Positions 16,487-24,917 of a stretch of DNA of 58,400 bases are shown here, piece by piece. The notes beneath the pieces were generated by a model, which made no database searches, was not told the DNA's origin, and was given only the letters and a program-made list of their open reading frames with translations. The position numbers and the translations under genes are program-made. Position 1 is the first letter of the stretch. Each line of letters opens with the position of its first letter. Location of the stretch: NCBI GenBank assembly GCA_016932095.1, contig JAFGDN010000047.1, forward strand, positions 1 to 58,400, given 5' to 3'. The DNA is from Sedimentisphaerales bacterium (GTDB lineage: Bacteria; Planctomycetota; Phycisphaerae; Sedimentisphaerales; Anaerobacaceae).

Positions 16487-17536
16487 TCAAATAATCAGCA
16501 TCGTGTCGCCGTACGAGTAAAAACGGTATCGTTTTTCTATCGCGTATCTGTAAATGCTCAATATCGTCTCAAGCCCCGTGAACGCCGACACAAGCGCAAG
16601 CAGCGTCGAGCGAGGCAGGTGAAAATTAGTTACCATCGCATCGACTATTTTGAAGCGATATCCCGGTAAAATGAACAATTCCGTTTGGCCACTCATTGCG
16701 TTGACTGTTGAATCTTTCGCCGATGCTTCGAGCGTCCGCACCGATGTAGTTCCCACGGCGATTATCCCGCCTCCGGCCTGTTTCGTGTCGTTTATTATGC
16801 GGGCGTTCCTTTCGTCTATGCTGAAATACTCCGCGTGCATCCTGTGCTCTACGAGTTTCTCCGTTTTGACCGGCTTGAACGTCCCCTCGCCCACGTGCAA
16901 AGTTATATATGCAAACTTAATCCCTCTGCCTTCGAGCCCGTTTATAAGCTCCTTCGTAAAATGCAGCCCCGCCGTCGGCGCCGCTATCGCCCCCGGCTGC
17001 TTTGCGTAAACCGTTTGATAACGCTGTCTGTCTTTTGTCGCCTGCTCAAAATATGCGTCTCTTTTTATATATGGCGGCACAGGCGCAAAGCCAATCTCCT
17101 CCAGAATCTTTTCTGCCTGACTATCCTTCTCGATATTCAAAAGGCACTTCCCGTCTTCTTTTTTTTCAACCACCTCCGCCGCACAGTAGTCCTCGCCGTG
17201 GACGTTTTTGAGCCAAATTTTTTCCCTTGCCTTTACTTTTCCCGCCCCCTTCAGCATTACGTCCCATACGCCGTTATTCTCTCGTTTCAGAAACAGTCCT
17301 TCAAGGTTGCCTCCCGTCCGGCGTCTGGCGTAAAACCTCGCCGCCAGGACTTTTGTGTCATTTAGCACGAGGCAATCTCCCGCCCGCAGGAATTCACCGA
17401 TATTCTTAAACACGCTGTCTGTCAGCGTTCCGCTTTTACGCTCCAATACCAATAATCGCGATTCGCTTCGTATTTCAGCCGGCTGCTGTGCTATCAGCTC
17501 CGCCGGCAAGTCGTAATCAAGCTCTTGCGTGTTCAT
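16487..17536 (-). CDS. queA: tRNA preQ1(34) S-adenosylmethionine ribosyltransferase-isomerase
   Basis: 349 residues; transfers the ribosyl part of SAM to 7-aminomethyl-7-deazaguanine in tRNA to give epoxyqueuosine. Family segments are visible throughout: LDYDLPAELIAQQPAEIRSESRLLV at the N-terminus, CLVLNDTKVLAARF, APTAGLHFTKELI, YITLHVGEGTFKPV, RIIAVGTTSVRTLE-like text and TNFHLPRSTLLALVSAF near the C-terminus. The ATG start is standard. No other queuosine gene is adjacent. The gene diverges from the small ORF at 17720. Confidence 0.97.
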   Translation of the reverse strand: MNTQELDYDLPAELIAQQPAEIRSESRLLVLERKSGTLTDSVFKNIGEFLRAGDCLVLNDTKVLAARFYARRRTGGNLEGLFLKRENNGVWDVMLKGAGKVKAREKIWLKNVHGEDYCAAEVVEKKEDGKCLLNIEKDSQAEKILEEIGFAPVPPYIKRDAYFEQATKDRQRYQTVYAKQPGAIAAPTAGLHFTKELINGLEGRGIKFAYITLHVGEGTFKPVKTEKLVEHRMHAEYFSIDERNARIINDTKQAGGGIIAVGTTSVRTLEASAKDSTVNAMSGQTELFILPGYRFKIVDAMVTNFHLPRSTLLALVSAFTGLETILSIYRYAIEKRYRFYSYGDTMLII

Positions 17537-17719
17537 ATCTAAAACTTATCAGACCATACGCCGATTACATACAAAAATTTTTCGCTCCATCTGCTCGTTT
17601 TCAATACTGAAAAACAGCGCTCCCGATTCCTTTCAAAAAGAAACATCCCAATCCGGTCGAAAGGAAAAATGTCGGCACAAATGAAAGCCGGTCGTCGTAA
17701 AATTGAGAAAGGTGATGTA

Positions 17720-17917
17720 ATGACTTCAAAAGAGTATTTTGAGCAGACGGCAACATCAATCGCGGCGCTCGACAGGGAGGAGCTTAAACGACGCATAAGG
17801 AACTTCAGAGGCCGATTCAAACTCGACTTCACCGAGGATTACCTCGATAAGCTCAATATCGACCGCCTCCGCCATATACTCCTGGCCGCCCACATAAGCG
17901 CCACTTCATCTCATTAA
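17720..17917 (+). CDS. Small helical protein of unknown function
   Basis: 65 residues beginning MTSKEYFEQTATS. The frame is open upstream, but the ATG at 17720 has an AAAGGTGAT ribosome binding site with proper spacing. The sequence is charged and helical (REELKRRIRNFRGRFKLDF...YLDKLNIDRLRHILLAAHI), with no membrane segment, signal or zinc motif. I do not recognise the family. It is transcribed away from queA and ends about 335 bases before the convergent exporter operon. Confidence 0.6.
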   Translation: MTSKEYFEQTATSIAALDREELKRRIRNFRGRFKLDFTEDYLDKLNIDRLRHILLAAHISATSSH

Positions 17918-18252
17918 GCGTTCTCGCTTCCTCGCTAATAAACACAAAAAAAACCGTTTATCCTTCCCGGCTGCGGCTTGACCCTCACCGAGACGAGGAG
18001 GATGTTATTTCCCCAAAAAAGAAGAGCCGGGGTTGAGAAGGACCCCGACTCTTGTGAGACAGCGGTAAAAATATTACATGGTTATTCAATACCCACTATC
18101 CCACTGACAACTAAAACCTAATTGGAAGAAAAGAACTATTAACTTGTCATCATCATTATACACCCTCTAAGCCCTTTTTTGCAAGCCCTTTTTTTACTTT
18201 TTTTAAAAATTTTTTATATGTGCATAACTCTTTGTTACGAAAGGTGTTACGC
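17918..18252. other. Gene-free stretch between convergent units
   Basis: It contains a terminator-like hairpin at 18022-18053 and a run of T/A homopolymers (18174-18215) just past the exporter operon. No open frame with a ribosome binding site is seen. Confidence 0.6.
18015..18053 (-). terminator. Probable terminator of the exporter operon
   Basis: An imperfect 12-bp stem (18022-18033 with 18042-18053; one C-A mismatch at 18027/18048) with an eight-base loop is followed on the minus strand by CTTTTTT. It lies about 200 bases beyond the TolC-like stop. Confidence 0.55.
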
Positions 18253-19941
18253 TTATTTTGGTTCTATCTGTTCCCATCGCACCTTCGCGGCCCCCAACAG
18301 CGTCCCGGTCGCGTACGCCAAATCAACCTGTGCTATCTGGTATTCTGTCAGCGCCTTAATCTCAGCGCTTTGAGCGTTTGCGAATTTCGCCTGCTGGTCA
18401 AGGACATCGGTGCTCGTGCGTAAGCCAAGCGCAAATTGCCGCTTTTCCGCCTCATACAGCCGACCCGCCAAAATCACGTTCTGCCTGCTTGCCAAAATGC
18501 TTTGCCAGTTTGCCTCTAATTGCTCAATTGCCGCCAAAACCTCCAGCTCTATTGAAATCCGACGGTTCTCCCTGGTTAATAACCGCTGGCTCCTGCGGTA
18601 TTGCGATTCGAGAAGCCGGTTTTTCGCCGCTTCATTGCCTAAGGGTGCTATAAAACGCATCCCAACTATATGACTTTCCAGTTCCCGGTTATACATAATA
18701 TCATATGCGTCGTTTCGAGTGGGGCCGTTACCGTTTAATTGATAAGAATAATCCAGAGTAGCCAGCGGCAGTGTTTGATTTTTAAAATAGTCAATCCTGC
18801 TCGAATCCTGCGCAAGCTGCAATTCTACTTCCAGCATTTCCATACGGTTTTCAACCGCCGATGTAATCAAAAGGTCTCGGTCTATCTCGTAACGAACCGG
18901 GTCCGGCTCCGTTATTGGCGTGATAGCCGTCGACGTTTCGACACCTAATCCTGTTTCATTTAGAATCTGCTTTAATTCCCGTTCCCTGTCCCGCAACTCT
19001 TTTTCTGCCTTTATTATCGCGTCTAATCGTTCAGCTGCCCCCGCTTCTGACCGCAACTCCTCGACCGCCGCCTTTTCCCCTGATGCCACCATTCGCCGGG
19101 TCTGCTCAAGTTGCGCCTTTGCCGATTCATATTCCTGCTGGCGAACCTCAAGCTCTTTTCTGGCTGCGTATAATCGCCAGAAACCCCTGTCGGCATTGGC
19201 CAAAACTCGTATCACCTCCAGTTTCGTAAGCGCATCTGTGATCTGCCGCTGGTATTCGAGAATTCTTATCGAGTAGGTATTCACCCTTTTGCCCGCCCCC
19301 CGCAGCAATGGCTGACTTATCGACAGTGTCGCAATAGGCGTGTAAGACGTCGTGCTGTCTTGTCCATTGACGTCCATGTTTGCGTCGTAAGTATTAAAAA
19401 TGGTCTTTGTGCGGTTGTCCGCAAGGTCAAATCTGATCGTTCCACCGGTTCGCAGCGGAACGTCAACTCCAAGGTCAACCGACCCGCTTTTGTATTTCTC
19501 TGCCTGTTCAACCACAACCGTTGGCTGATCTATATCTCTATAATCTAAGTTCGTGAAAAACGCCGACTCGAACTTCGCTTCTTCGGCATCTACCTGCCTG
19601 GCTGCTATCGCCGGCTCTATCAACTGGACCTTCAAATCGAGATTATTCATCAAGGTCATCGCCCGGCACTGCTCAATACTTAGCATAATCTGCTTTTCTG
19701 CCTGTCCTCGCGTCTGCACCTCCTCATTGGCGTCCGCCTTTTTCTCCAGCTTCAGCGTATCAATCTCCTTTACCTGCTCCGGCCTCGCCTTGACCGTATA
19801 AAACTCCTCCTCGCTGACAAACTCCTCGCACCCACTAAAAAACAGAAGACAGATGATGGAGAACAGATTACAAAGGGCAGACCGGCTGACTGCTGTTTTA
19901 TGTCTTCCGTTCTCTGTCTTCCGTACTCCGTTTTTATTCAT
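18253..19941 (-). CDS. TolC-family outer membrane efflux lipoprotein
   Basis: About 562 residues from the ATG at 19941. A hydrophobic segment NLFSIICLLFFSGC near residue 37 is a lipoprotein signal with an FSGC lipobox. The body has the TolC/OEP architecture: two repeats of long coiled-coil helices (for example the IRVLANADRGFWRLYAARKELEVRQQEYE region and a matching C-terminal LEANWQSILASRQNVILAGRLYEAEKRQFALG region) separated by beta-strand segments. It would form the outer-membrane channel for the adaptor and ABC genes upstream. It overlaps the permease stop. Its first 30 codons are encoded by an AGAAGACAGAGAACGG-type simple repeat, so the signal-peptide start is uncertain. Confidence 0.88.
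   Translation of the reverse strand: MNKNGVRKTENGRHKTAVSRSALCNLFSIICLLFFSGCEEFVSEEEFYTVKARPEQVKEIDTLKLEKKADANEEVQTRGQAEKQIMLSIEQCRAMTLMNNLDLKVQLIEPAIAARQVDAEEAKFESAFFTNLDYRDIDQPTVVVEQAEKYKSGSVDLGVDVPLRTGGTIRFDLADNRTKTIFNTYDANMDVNGQDSTTSYTPIATLSISQPLLRGAGKRVNTYSIRILEYQRQITDALTKLEVIRVLANADRGFWRLYAARKELEVRQQEYESAKAQLEQTRRMVASGEKAAVEELRSEAGAAERLDAIIKAEKELRDRERELKQILNETGLGVETSTAITPITEPDPVRYEIDRDLLITSAVENRMEMLEVELQLAQDSSRIDYFKNQTLPLATLDYSYQLNGNGPTRNDAYDIMYNRELESHIVGMRFIAPLGNEAAKNRLLESQYRRSQRLLTRENRRISIELEVLAAIEQLEANWQSILASRQNVILAGRLYEAEKRQFALGLRTSTDVLDQQAKFANAQSAEIKALTEYQIAQVDLAYATGTLLGAAKVRWEQIEPK
19842..19930. repeat. AGAAGACAGAGAACGGAAG-type low-complexity repeat in a signal-peptide coding region
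   Basis: On the minus strand 19930-19901 reads CGGAGTA-CGGAAGACAGAGAA-CGGAAGACA. A related text in the opposite orientation, ACAGAAGACAGATGATGGAGAACA, lies at 19842-19865. Both fall inside the 5' end of the TolC-like gene. Confidence 0.55.
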
Positions 19942-21250
19942 GTCTAAGCGCCTCAATCGGGTCTAATCTCGCCGCTTTTATCGCGGGAAACATTCCGAAC
20001 ATTATCCCGACCGTTCCGCAGAAACAAAACGACAGCACCACTGCCCACAAAGGTATGTGAGCCATATTCAGCATCTTATTAATCGAGCAAATTCCTATCG
20101 TCAGGAGCTTGCCTATTCCCAGTCCGATTAATCCCCCGAGAAAGCAAAGAACAACCGACTCTACGAGAAACTGCGTCAGTATCGCCCTTTTCTTTGCACC
20201 GACGGCCTTGCGAAGTCCTATTTCTCTGGTTCTTTCCGATACCGAGACAAGCATAATATTCATAATGCCGATTCCACCCACCAGCAGCGATATGCTCACG
20301 ACACCACCGGCCACCAGCGTTATCACCTGTGAAAGCTGGTTGAACTGCTGCATAGCTGATTGCATCGACTGCGCACCGAAGGTGTCCGGCTCGCCGGGGC
20401 TTAATGCAGGCCTGCGCGACTTACGGAGAAAGAATTTTATCTCTGAGACGGCTTCCTCGGAAACCTCCGGCGACTTGCTCATTGCCATCACGTATATAAA
20501 GGGACGCTTATCGCCCAATTTCAAAAATGTATTGTATGGAAGATACATCTCGTATACCTCCATTCGGTCTCCTCCGCCGCCGTCTATCACCGCGAGGTCA
20601 GGACGCTGGTCTATTACGCCGACTACCATGTAACTCCGTCCCCCCACAACCACCATTTCACCTATGCAGTCCTTGTCCATCCCGAGTTTGTCCCGCAGAG
20701 CCGATTCTACGTAACACACCTGCCGACCTTCACTTTGGTCAATCTCCGAAAAAGGTCTGCCCATAATCACCGGCCTGTTCGCTATCTCTTCCCAGCCGGG
20801 GTCTATTCCCATAAGCCGCACCCCTTCGACCGTTTTTTCTCCGAACGACGCCATAAAGCGGTAGTCTATAGGTGAAACTCGAGAAAACTTGGTTACTGAC
20901 GGACAATGCTCCAAAAGCCCGTCGAACTCACCGGGCCAGAACCGCAACTCCCACCACGAGATATTTTTCTTTGGTCCCGTATCCGGCCGCAAAAACCATA
21001 CCCAGATGGTTTTGGCGCCGAGCGTTTCGAGGTCGGCAAGCACCTTTGCCTTTAGTCCCGTCAAAGAAGCTATCACGGCCGTTATCGAGGCGACCCCTAT
21101 CACTATCCCCGTCGTCGTCAAAACAGACCGTCCTTTCTTCGCCCATATCTGTCCTATCGCCAGATAGCTGCTTTGATACAGCAGCCGAAGGAAAAATATC
21201 GGCGACAGCAGCAAATCCTTGATATACCCGCCTATTGCTCTTCTACTCAT
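19934..21250 (-). CDS. MacB-type ABC transporter permease (second of a pair)
   Basis: 438 residues. It has an N-terminal membrane segment preceded by LAIGQIWAKKGRSVLTTTGIVIG, a large extracytoplasmic MacB_PCD domain (about residues 60-310), then FtsX-domain membrane helices with SVSERTREIGLRKAVGAKKR, the coupling-helix signature. The C-terminus ends AARLDPIEALRHE. MacB normally fuses ATPase and permease; here they are separate genes. The start overlaps the stop of the first permease by 8 bases. It is a close paralogue of the gene at 21243-22535, and the two could pair as a heterodimer. Confidence 0.93.
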   Translation of the reverse strand: MSRRAIGGYIKDLLLSPIFFLRLLYQSSYLAIGQIWAKKGRSVLTTTGIVIGVASITAVIASLTGLKAKVLADLETLGAKTIWVWFLRPDTGPKKNISWWELRFWPGEFDGLLEHCPSVTKFSRVSPIDYRFMASFGEKTVEGVRLMGIDPGWEEIANRPVIMGRPFSEIDQSEGRQVCYVESALRDKLGMDKDCIGEMVVVGGRSYMVVGVIDQRPDLAVIDGGGGDRMEVYEMYLPYNTFLKLGDKRPFIYVMAMSKSPEVSEEAVSEIKFFLRKSRRPALSPGEPDTFGAQSMQSAMQQFNQLSQVITLVAGGVVSISLLVGGIGIMNIMLVSVSERTREIGLRKAVGAKKRAILTQFLVESVVLCFLGGLIGLGIGKLLTIGICSINKMLNMAHIPLWAVVLSFCFCGTVGIMFGMFPAIKAARLDPIEALRHE

Positions 21251-22535
21251 GTCTCAACGCCTCTATTGGGTTCAGCCGCATCGCTTTTATCGCAGGAATC
21301 ATCCCGAAGATTATCCCGACTGTCCCACAGAAGCCAAACGCCAGCACCACGGCCCACAAAGGTATTTGTGCCATACCCAGCACCTCGTTTTTGGATATTG
21401 CACCAATCGCTATAGTCAGCAGTTTGCCTAACCCAAGCCCAATCAGCCCACCGAAGAAGCAAAGGATAAGCGACTCCACGAGAAACTGCGTCAATATCGC
21501 TCTTTTTCTCGCACCAACGGCCTTACGCAATCCTATCTCCCTTGTTCTTTCCGAAACCGAAACGAGCATAATATTCATAATCCCGATTCCCCCCACCAGA
21601 AGCGATATACCGGCAACGCCGCCTGCAATCAATGTTATTAACATTGACACCCGATTGTATTGTTCAATTCTCGACTGAACCGAACGAACAGTAAAGGTGT
21701 CCGGCTCTCCCGGACTAAGGCGAGGTCTGCGCATCTGGCGAAGAAAGAAAGTTATCTCTGACACTGCTTCTTCAGACAACTCTGTTGATATGCTCTCAGC
21801 CATCGCATACATATGAGGATGTGGGTCACCCAGTTTCAAATACGTCCTGAAAGGAATAAACATCTCCAGTCCATGCCCCCCACCTGTCCATTGCGATGCC
21901 CGTTCGGGCAGTATATCTACCACGCCTATTATCAGGTAATTTTTGCCGCCCACCAGCACCGTCTGACCGATGCAATCTTTGTCCAAGCCGAGCTTATCCC
22001 TCAACATCACATCTACGTAGCAAACCTGGCGTCCCTCGCTCTCATCGAGCTTCGAGAAAGGCCTGCCAAGTATGACTGGCCGATTGGTAATCTGTTCGGC
22101 ACCCGGGTCCACTCCTGTAACATTGACGCCTTCCACCGACTTCCCGCCGTATCTGACTATGAAAGGAGTGTAAAAATCGCGAGGCGCTATTCGTGAAAAC
22201 CTCACAAGCGACCGGCAGCGTTCTAAAATTCCATCGAATTCGTCGGGCCAGAACCTCAAATTCCACCACGATATGTTCCGCTTGGGTCCTGTTCGGGGTT
22301 CTGCGTGACGTATCCAAATGGTTCTGGCGCCCCATTTCTCGAAATCTGCAAGCGTTTGCTTCTTCAGCCCTGTCAGCAGTGCTATTACGGTTGTTATCGA
22401 CGCCACACCTATTACAATCCCGGTCGTTGTCAGAATCGACCGCGTCTTTTTTGCCCATATCTGGCCGACCGCCAGGTAACTGCTCTGATACAGCAGTTGC
22501 AAGAAAAGTATCGGTGCCAGTAGCAGCTTCTTCAT
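21243..22535 (-). CDS. MacB-type ABC transporter permease (first of a pair)
   Basis: 430 residues with the same layout as the next gene: LAVGQIWAKKTRSILTTTGIVIG at the N-terminus, a periplasmic MacB_PCD domain, and the FtsX region with SVSERTREIGLRKAVGARKR and a C-terminal RLNPIEALRHE. The conserved stretches are nearly identical to the paralogue while the extracytoplasmic domain differs more. The ATG overlaps the ATPase stop (ATGA, 22532-22535). Role: substrate-handling membrane subunit of a tripartite exporter. Confidence 0.93.
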   Translation of the reverse strand: MKKLLLAPILFLQLLYQSSYLAVGQIWAKKTRSILTTTGIVIGVASITTVIALLTGLKKQTLADFEKWGARTIWIRHAEPRTGPKRNISWWNLRFWPDEFDGILERCRSLVRFSRIAPRDFYTPFIVRYGGKSVEGVNVTGVDPGAEQITNRPVILGRPFSKLDESEGRQVCYVDVMLRDKLGLDKDCIGQTVLVGGKNYLIIGVVDILPERASQWTGGGHGLEMFIPFRTYLKLGDPHPHMYAMAESISTELSEEAVSEITFFLRQMRRPRLSPGEPDTFTVRSVQSRIEQYNRVSMLITLIAGGVAGISLLVGGIGIMNIMLVSVSERTREIGLRKAVGARKRAILTQFLVESLILCFFGGLIGLGLGKLLTIAIGAISKNEVLGMAQIPLWAVVLAFGFCGTVGIIFGMIPAIKAMRLNPIEALRHE

Positions 22536-23296
22536 GTTTGTATCTCTTTTGATTTTGCCCCCGATGAAGAGTTTGACGCCCTGTCCTGCTCAATCGGCAT
22601 ATCACTATAAATTTTGCCGTCCCGCATTCTGATTATCCGCCTTGCGTGTTTCGCCACGTCCTCCTCGTGTGTTACAATGATTATCGTCTGCCCCTGCTGG
22701 TGAAGCTGGTCGAAAAGCTCCATTATGCCATTCGTCGTCTTGCTGTCCAGGTTCCCTGTCGGTTCATCAGCAAGAAGCACGTCCGGCTCACATACCAGTG
22801 CCCTTGCAATCGCCACGCGTTGTTTCTCTCCACCCGAAAGCTGGTTCGGCCTGTGGGTCATCCGGTCTTCAAGCCCGACCCGCTGCAGAGATTTCTTCGC
22901 CTTTGCTCCTCGCCCGAGCCATCCAAACCTCGAATATAGAAGCGGTATCTCCACGTTTTTTATCGCGCTCATTTGCGGCAGCAGCTCGAATGACTGGAAC
23001 ACAAAGCCAATCCTCTCGTTGCGTATTCTCGCCAGCTCCGAGTCCTCCATCTCTGTTACATCATCACCCCCGAACTCGTAACTGCCCTCGGTCGGCTTGT
23101 CCAGGCACCCTAGGACGTTCATCAGCGTGCTCTTGCCCGAACCGGAGTGTCCCATCACCGCGATATATTCGTTCTCTCTGACCTCAATGTCCACCCCGTC
23201 AAGTGCGTGTATCTGGTCCACTCCCACTTCGTAAATTCGCCTCACGCCTTTTAGCTGAAGAATAACACCGTTGCTGTTACTTGCTCGCCGTTTCAT
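22532..23296 (-). CDS. ABC transporter ATP-binding protein, MacB/LolD type
   Basis: 254 residues. Walker [10 protein letters not shown] is at residues 49-57, the signature is [15 protein letters not shown], Walker B is [12 protein letters not shown] with the downstream H-loop [14 protein letters not shown]. The sequence matches the MacB/LolD/FtsE subfamily, which powers mechanotransmission exporters. The start lies inside the end of the adaptor gene (20-base overlap) and its stop overlaps the permease start. It has an extra 30-residue polar C-terminal tail. Confidence 0.96.
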   Translation of the reverse strand: MKRRASNSNGVILQLKGVRRIYEVGVDQIHALDGVDIEVRENEYIAVMGHSGSGKSTLMNVLGCLDKPTEGSYEFGGDDVTEMEDSELARIRNERIGFVFQSFELLPQMSAIKNVEIPLLYSRFGWLGRGAKAKKSLQRVGLEDRMTHRPNQLSGGEKQRVAIARALVCEPDVLLADEPTGNLDSKTTNGIMELFDQLHQQGQTIIIVTHEEDVAKHARRIIRMRDGKIYSDMPIEQDRASNSSSGAKSKEIQT

Positions 23297-24701
23297 TGCT
23301 GTCGCTTTTGCCTTTCTTTGCTGCCTTTTTTTCTTCCTCTTCCTTTTTCTTGGCTTCCACTTCCCTCTCGTCCTGAACGTTCTGGTTGTGTTTTATATTC
23401 TCAAGCACCTTGTAAGGTCCCACAATGACTTTGTCTCCTTCTTTAAGACCCGATTCGATAATCGTATCCCTCAGGTCGCTTTTACCCATCTTCACCGGTG
23501 TTACAACCGCCTTGCCGTCCACGAACCGGTAAACAACGGTCACAAACGTCTTGTTCTTGTCCACCTCGCTGCAGTTGTCGCGTATCTCAAGGGGCATCTC
23601 ATCGACCGGTCTCGCCAGCACCGCTTGACTGGGAACCTTTAGAATATCGGCGTGTTTCCGCGTCTTGATATCGACGTGTCCCGTCAGTCCCGTATAAAGC
23701 TTCGATACGTTTGGGTCGTCCTCAAGAAGTATCTCCGTGCGGTAGTATCTGGTCCCCGTGTTGCTTATGCGGTGTTTAAGTGCTACCTCGTCGACAATTC
23801 CAGTGAACTCTATGTTCCCGAACGCCAAAACGCTCACCGTTGCCTCCTGCCCTGCTTCCAGGCTTCCTACGTCCGCCTCGTCTATCTGTGCCACCGCCAG
23901 CATCCTCGACAGGTCTGAAACCTCCATTATCACCGTCCCTGGGTTGTTCATCGTCCCCGTCATCACCATCTCGCCGACTTTTGCGTTTACCCTCGTAACA
24001 ACCCCGTCTATCGGCGACGTTATCGTCGTGTAACTCAGCGCCTCCTTCGCTTCTGTCATCCTCGCCTCGGCTGCTTCGAGGTTATGTTTCATTACAACCA
24101 GATTTTTCTGCGACGCGTCGAGACTGTGCCCCGCCGAATCATATTGCGCCCGAAGCTCATCAACCTTGTATTTTACAAGGTCAAAATCCGCCTTGCTGAT
24201 GTCTTTCGAAGCAAAAAGCCCCTTTTTCCTTTCGAGGTCTTTTTCGGCCTGCTCTAACGATGCCTTAAGTCCCACCACGGTCGCCTTGCTGCTCTCAATC
24301 CTCGCCTTTTCAACCTCTATCTGTGCCTCCTGAGCGTTCCGGCCTGCCTCCGCTAACTGCAATTGACTCTCCATTTCCTTTGCGTCAAGCTCAATTAGCA
24401 CCGAAGCCGGCACCGGCGGCTCAGAGTTTGGGTCTCCGCCTGTTACCACGTCGCCTTCATCGTATGGCATCTCCACTATACGCGCAGATACCCTGGCGCT
24501 AAGCTGAACTACTTCTTTCGGCTCAATCTCGCACAGCGCGCCTATTTCCTCCGTCAGTTCCCCAAGCTTTACCTCCTCAATCCGAACCACCTCTCCCGCG
24601 TCTTTGCCGTTGCGGCTCTTGCTTATCATCCTGCCAGCAACAAGCGCCGCTAAAGCCGCAATTGCAACTACAATAATAATCCACTTTCGTCTTTTTTTCA
24701 C
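23277..24701 (-). CDS. MacA-like periplasmic adaptor (HlyD/RND-type membrane fusion protein)
   Basis: 474 residues. A basic N-terminus and one membrane anchor (about 7-24) precede a lipoyl-like half, a long coiled coil (about 100-215), the second lipoyl half with SYTTITSPIDGVVTRVNAKVGEMV, a beta-barrel and a membrane-proximal domain. The C-terminal 40 residues are lysine/glutamate rich. The start codon is GTG with an AGAGGAG ribosome binding site six bases upstream. It is the first gene of a five-gene operon that encodes a complete MacAB-TolC-like exporter for peptides, lipids or siderophore-like molecules; the substrate cannot be read from sequence. Confidence 0.92.
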   Translation of the reverse strand: MKKRRKWIIIVVAIAALAALVAGRMISKSRNGKDAGEVVRIEEVKLGELTEEIGALCEIEPKEVVQLSARVSARIVEMPYDEGDVVTGGDPNSEPPVPASVLIELDAKEMESQLQLAEAGRNAQEAQIEVEKARIESSKATVVGLKASLEQAEKDLERKKGLFASKDISKADFDLVKYKVDELRAQYDSAGHSLDASQKNLVVMKHNLEAAEARMTEAKEALSYTTITSPIDGVVTRVNAKVGEMVMTGTMNNPGTVIMEVSDLSRMLAVAQIDEADVGSLEAGQEATVSVLAFGNIEFTGIVDEVALKHRISNTGTRYYRTEILLEDDPNVSKLYTGLTGHVDIKTRKHADILKVPSQAVLARPVDEMPLEIRDNCSEVDKNKTFVTVVYRFVDGKAVVTPVKMGKSDLRDTIIESGLKEGDKVIVGPYKVLENIKHNQNVQDEREVEAKKKEEEEKKAAKKGKSDSNETASK

Positions 24702-24767
24702 AATTGCTCCTCTCTTGTTAAAAAGCGATATCTCCCGGCCTCCGTTGCCTTCGATGTCTTGCCTTAT

Positions 24768-24773
24768 ATTATA
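24768..24773 (-). promoter_or_regulatory. Possible -10 element of the exporter operon
   Basis: A consensus TATAAT is seen on the minus strand 66 bases before the adaptor GTG. The expected -35 position reads AACAAA, which is poor, so the promoter may need an activator or use a different sigma factor. Confidence 0.3.
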
Positions 24774-24917
24774 ACACCTTCTGTTACCGTTTTGTTATCG
24801 TTTTACCCCCTTTTTAGTGATTTTCGCCCTTTTCCTGTGATAAAAACGCACGTCTGCCTGAAAATCACTCATTTTCTCCCTGCCCATTCTTATACTTGCA
24901 ATAAGGAGCGTTGAATA

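Noticed and set aside
22042-22605. Minus-strand 187-codon frame in the exporter operon
   Set aside because: It lies out of frame inside the first permease gene, which has full FtsX/MacB features.
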